Positions 61,327 through 64,000 of a stretch of 64,000 nucleotides of DNA are shown piece by piece. Both the position numbers and the translations under genes were made by a program. Position 1 is the first letter of the stretch; every line of letters starts with the position of its first letter. Origin of the DNA: Defluviimonas sp. SAOS-178_SWC (GTDB lineage Bacteria > Pseudomonadota > Alphaproteobacteria > Rhodobacterales > Rhodobacteraceae); NCBI RefSeq assembly GCF_039830135.1, contig NZ_CP156081.1, forward strand, positions 2,218,001 to 2,282,000, written 5' to 3'. Under the pieces are notes generated by a model that was not told the origin of the DNA, did no database searches, and was given only the letters and a program-made list of their open reading frames with translations.

Positions 61327-62280
61327 TTACTTCAGCCAGCCGCGCCACACGGTTTCGTTCGCGTCGACCCAGTCCGCGGCCATCTGGTCGTAGGACACGC
61401 CCTCGACATCGACCCGCTCCATGCCGTCGGCGACGGTCCGGGCGTCGAGGGTGAAGAGGTAATAGATTCGCGCCGTCGCCGGAGCTTTGAGCGATATGTC
61501 ACGGTTCATCAGCTTCCAGAGAAAGCCCGACGGCGTCGCGCAGTCATGCGTCTTGTCGGCGATGGGGCCCCAGGCCGGGTCGGTGAAGCAGGCCGGCTCG
61601 TAGGCCGGGAACGCCACATAATCCCCCTCGGCCTTGTCGAAGAACCAGTGCGGGCTGTAGCCCCAGCCCATGATCGGCTGCTGCCGGTCATACGCGCCCT
61701 TCAGAGTGGCGATAAGCGCACCGGAACTGCCCGAGGTGATCGGTTCGATCTGGAACCCGAAGGCGTCGATCGTCTCGTCGACATAGGTGATCCAGTCGGC
61801 CGGCGCGGCGACGAACTGCGCCTTGGGTTCGGTCTCGGCCGTGGCGAGCGCCTTCACGCAGCCCTCCTCGAGGAGCGCCTTGTAGTCCGGCAGACCCGGA
61901 CACATCGCTTCGAGCGATTTCGGATACCACCAGCCCTCTCGCACCCCGATCCCGGAGGAGCCGGCATTGATGACATCGCCGCTGCCGACCGCTTCCTGGC
62001 AGGCGTCCCAGGTCGTGTCCCAGCACAGGAATGTGTGAAGATCGCCCAGTTGCAGCCCGGTCAGGCCGGCGGTGTAGTCCGCCGACACGAACTCGACTTC
62101 GAAACCCGCCTTCTGGAGGACATGACCGAGTATGTAGGTCGGCACGTCGGTTTCCGACGAGTTGATGACCGTCAGCCTGATCGTCTCGTCGGATCCGGCA
62201 GCCAGGCCCATTGCGGGCATCATCGCGACCGTAGCCACTATGGCAGCGCGGCATCCCGTGCCGACACGCGGTAGTTTCAT
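61327..62280 (-). CDS. Glycine betaine/quaternary amine-type substrate-binding protein
   Basis: This 317 aa protein has a signal peptide (CRAAIVATVAMMPAMGLAAG) and the OpuAC/ProX-like core: DETIRLTVINSSETDVPTYI, CWDTTWDACQEAVGSGDVIN, EGWWYPKSLEAMCPGLPDYK and WGYSPHWFFDK, whose Trp residues would form an aromatic cage for a trimethylammonium group. The GGGAGGGAA site fixes the start at 62280. It is the first gene of the binding protein-ATPase-permease-amidase operon, so the ligand is probably a betaine-like or amide-containing amine. Confidence 0.85.
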   Translation of the reverse strand: MKLPRVGTGCRAAIVATVAMMPAMGLAAGSDETIRLTVINSSETDVPTYILGHVLQKAGFEVEFVSADYTAGLTGLQLGDLHTFLCWDTTWDACQEAVGSGDVINAGSSGIGVREGWWYPKSLEAMCPGLPDYKALLEEGCVKALATAETEPKAQFVAAPADWITYVDETIDAFGFQIEPITSGSSGALIATLKGAYDRQQPIMGWGYSPHWFFDKAEGDYVAFPAYEPACFTDPAWGPIADKTHDCATPSGFLWKLMNRDISLKAPATARIYYLFTLDARTVADGMERVDVEGVSYDQMAADWVDANETVWRGWLK

Positions 62281-62443
62281 TTCAGGTTCCCTCCCGGTTC
62301 GTATTGGCTGGTCCGAAGACTGCTTTTGACACCACGACGATAGAGCATTTACCGTCCCAGACCAGACGTTAGACAGTCGCCGACTGTCGCAGAAAAAGCG
62401 ACATTCAGCTACATGCACTACGCAGTCAAACAATCAGCCGGTG

Positions 62444-63252
62444 CTGTCAGACGGATTCGAACCGGTCTCACCAAGGGCAGGATGTCTGTCCCTTATGCCG
62501 CGCCGAGTTGACTCCACTCGGCGAGAGCGGCGGCTCGTTTGGCCTTGAAGTCGGGTCTGCTGGAGAGGCTGTGTTCCGTGTTGAAGAGATTGTAAATCGA
62601 GGCGTGAACCGAAGCGAACTTCTGCAACGTTCGCACGCGCCGAAACCGGAGCATCGCCCGCTCCCGCCTTCGGAATGGCAAATGAGAATTCTCTGTTCGG
62701 TTGTTCAACCAGCGACCAGTTTCTTGCAGATCCGCCACGCCGATCACCTTCATGGCCGCGCCGGAGGATCGCAGAAGATCAGTGACGATGGCCTCGGGCC
62801 GGCCGTAGCGCTTCATTGTTTTATTCAAGAATTTCAATGCGGCTTTCTTGTCCCGTGTCCTTGTGACGAAGCTTTCCAGAACCTCGCCCTCGTGATCGAC
62901 CGCCCGCCAGAGGTAGTGTCGTTCGCCGTTGATCTTCACGAAAACCTCGTCGAGGTGCCATCGCCATTGGGCCCGGAACGCAGACGCTCGGCGCGCTTAT
63001 TTCGGATCTCGGAGACGAACATCGGGCCGAAACGCTGCCACCAGAACCGGACCGACTCATGGCTGATATCGATCCCGCGCTCGTGCAGCAGGTCCTCCAC
63101 GTTGCGGAGAGACAGTGGGAACCGGACGTACAGCATCACCGCCAGGCGGATGATTTCAGGGCTGCTGTGAAAGCCCTTGAACGGGTCAGATTGGATCATG
63201 TTCAGACGCTACGAGACCGCCCTGCCCGTCTCAACCGGAATCCTTCTGACAG
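62444..63252 (-). mobile_element. IS6-family insertion sequence, copy 2
   Basis: This ~809-bp element has inverted ends: left CTGTCAGACGGATTC (62444) and right GAATCC-TTCTGACAG (to 63252), whose reverse complement is CTGTCAGAAGGATTC, with one mismatch in 15. The 8-base flanks (AGCCGGTG and ACCCACCA) do not match, so there is no target duplication. It separates the ABC transporter from the mannitol dehydrogenase-like gene. Confidence 0.8.
62493..63199 (-). pseudogene. IS6-family transposase with a frameshift
   Basis: The N-terminal part (MIQSDPFKGFHSSPEIIRLA through NVEDLLHERGIDISHESVRF) and the C-terminal part (KINGERHYLWRAVDHEGEVL through RTENSHLPFRRRERAM) lie in different frames. The shift is near 62970-62990, where RAQWRWHLDE can be read in the second frame. 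All three DDE positions are present. Unlike copy 1, it keeps Ser (TCG) in LQKFASVHAS and runs to the natural end. Confidence 0.82.
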
Positions 63253-63276
63253 ACCCACCACGGTCGTTCCGCCCGA

Positions 63277-64000
63277 TCAGCCCGTGTAGTCGGCAAGGAC
63301 CACGCGCACACCGTCTGACCACAGCCGTGCGAGATGGGCCGAGAACGCGGCGGCAAAACGGGGATCGTCGCCGAGTGAGCCGAATACGGTGCGATTGGAG
63401 AGGAAGGCCGAGGGGTCCGACTTCGCGGCAAGCGCGCGCGCCTTCAGGTCGGCCGCATTCTCGTCATTCGGCGGGATCGTCTGTCCCGCCTCGTCGGTCC
63501 CGGCGCAGTAACGGCACCAGAGCGCGACTTCGAGCGCCAGCCCCTCAAACGGCATCCCTTTTGCCAAGGCATCGGCCAGCGTCGGGAGAATGAATTTCGG
63601 CTGACGGTTCGATCCGTCGAGGCAAAGCCGCGGGATCGTGTCGCCGACGGCGGAATTGCCGAAACGCTCAATCACCTTTGCAAGATATGCGCCGTAGCTG
63701 ACGCCGGGGATCGGCGACAGCGTCGGGATGATCTCGCGCCGTTCCAGCCGGTCGAGCCAGGCCGCGATCAGCGGATCGGCCATTGCGTCGTGAACGAAGT
63801 GGTGGCCGAGAAGGGCCGAAGGATAGGCGATGGCCGCATGGCCGCCGTTCAGGATGCGAAGCTTCATCAGTTCGTATGCGGCAACCTTCTCGACGAACTC
63901 GACCCCAACCTTTTCAAGGGGCGGTCGTCCGGTCGGGAAATGATCCTCAAGCACCCATTGCCGGAACGGTTCGCAGACGACCGGCACGGCGTCGATCAGC
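63277..64000 (-). CDS. Mannitol dehydrogenase family protein (5' end beyond the window)
   Basis: The visible ~241 residues are the C-terminal domain of the polyol-specific long-chain dehydrogenase family (mannitol 2-dehydrogenase, arabinitol or fructuronate type): EPFRQWVLEDHF, KLRILNGGHAAIAYPSALLG (catalytic Lys and Asn/His), and FILPTLADALAKGMPFEGLA. The frame is open to base 64000, so the N-terminal Rossmann domain lies outside. The polyol substrate cannot be fixed. Confidence 0.88.
   Translation of the reverse strand, partial: LIDAVPVVCEPFRQWVLEDHFPTGRPPLEKVGVEFVEKVAAYELMKLRILNGGHAAIAYPSALLGHHFVHDAMADPLIAAWLDRLERREIIPTLSPIPGVSYGAYLAKVIERFGNSAVGDTIPRLCLDGSNRQPKFILPTLADALAKGMPFEGLALEVALWCRYCAGTDEAGQTIPPNDENAADLKARALAAKSDPSAFLSNRTVFGSLGDDPRFAAAFSAHLARLWSDGVRVVLADYTG

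Noticed and set aside
62446..62462. GGATTCGAACC resembles the T-loop of a tRNA on the minus strand
   Set aside because: The T stem pairs only partly, no acceptor or anticodon arm can be folded, and the sequence is the inverted repeat of IS6 copy 2.

Overview
The window looks like an alphaproteobacterium of the family Rhodobacteraceae. It is GC-rich. The first 15.6 kb has a core layout typical of that family: aroK, a small membrane protein, a conserved exported protein, xerD and a CorC-like CBS protein. It also carries an RTX protein, an IalB-like exported protein, an lpxD-ACP-ketosynthase operon, an L,D-transpeptidase, a DUF882 protein, a phasin-like protein and a VPLPA-CTERM type surface protein. 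The genus cannot be told from the sequence alone.

From about 15.7 kb to the right end the DNA is accessory: several catabolic islands, each with its own transporter and regulator, joined by decayed insertion sequences (two IS3-type fragments, IS6-type copies at 18.5, 37.1 and 62.4 kb, and IS481 at 47.4 kb). (1) 16.0-18.5 kb: a class II aldolase, MtnP and MtnA. This is the gene set of the DHAP shunt that salvages methylthioadenosine and 5'-deoxyadenosine. It lies between IS remnants, mtnA carries a frameshift, and the aldolase lacks a good start. (2) 19.4-21.2 kb: a CLC chloride channel. (3) 21.3-32.5 kb: a catabolic operon of unknown substrate (GMC alcohol oxidoreductase, epoxide-hydrolase-like enzyme, alkylsulfatase-like MBL protein, SDR, epimerase-like protein, TctCBA uptake system, aldehyde dehydrogenase). 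It diverges from a GntR regulator, with two near-identical TGTTATAACA boxes between them. (4) 32.6-36.4 kb: a LysR regulator and a large FAD/Fe-S dehydrogenase whose 3' end runs into an IS3 fragment. A helicase remnant and nested IS6 ends follow.

(5) 37.4-46.2 kb: a creatinine/creatine utilisation island with a GlxA-type regulator, a PotABCD-type ABC transporter, a LysR regulator, creatininase and creatinase. A shared AAATC-N4-GATTT promoter motif precedes the transporter and creatinase, with a shorter variant before creatininase. (6) 46.3-48.0 kb: mobile-element debris around an FMN reductase. (7) 48.0-54.0 kb: a GntR regulator and DUF1330 gene diverging from a DUF1185 gene, a three-domain alpha/beta hydrolase-flavin reductase-NUDIX-like fusion, an LLM-class monooxygenase and an aldehyde dehydrogenase. 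This is the best candidate for an undescribed pathway. (8) 54.1-62.3 kb: a succinate-semialdehyde-type dehydrogenase, an HTH regulator, an amidase and a ProXVW-like ABC transporter with a double-length permease. (9) 62.4-64.0 kb: an IS6 copy and the C-terminal part of a mannitol-dehydrogenase family gene running off the right edge.

No rRNA, tRNA or CRISPR array was found. One small-RNA candidate lies at about 8.40-8.47 kb. All functional calls are from motif and family recognition by eye; no database search was run.
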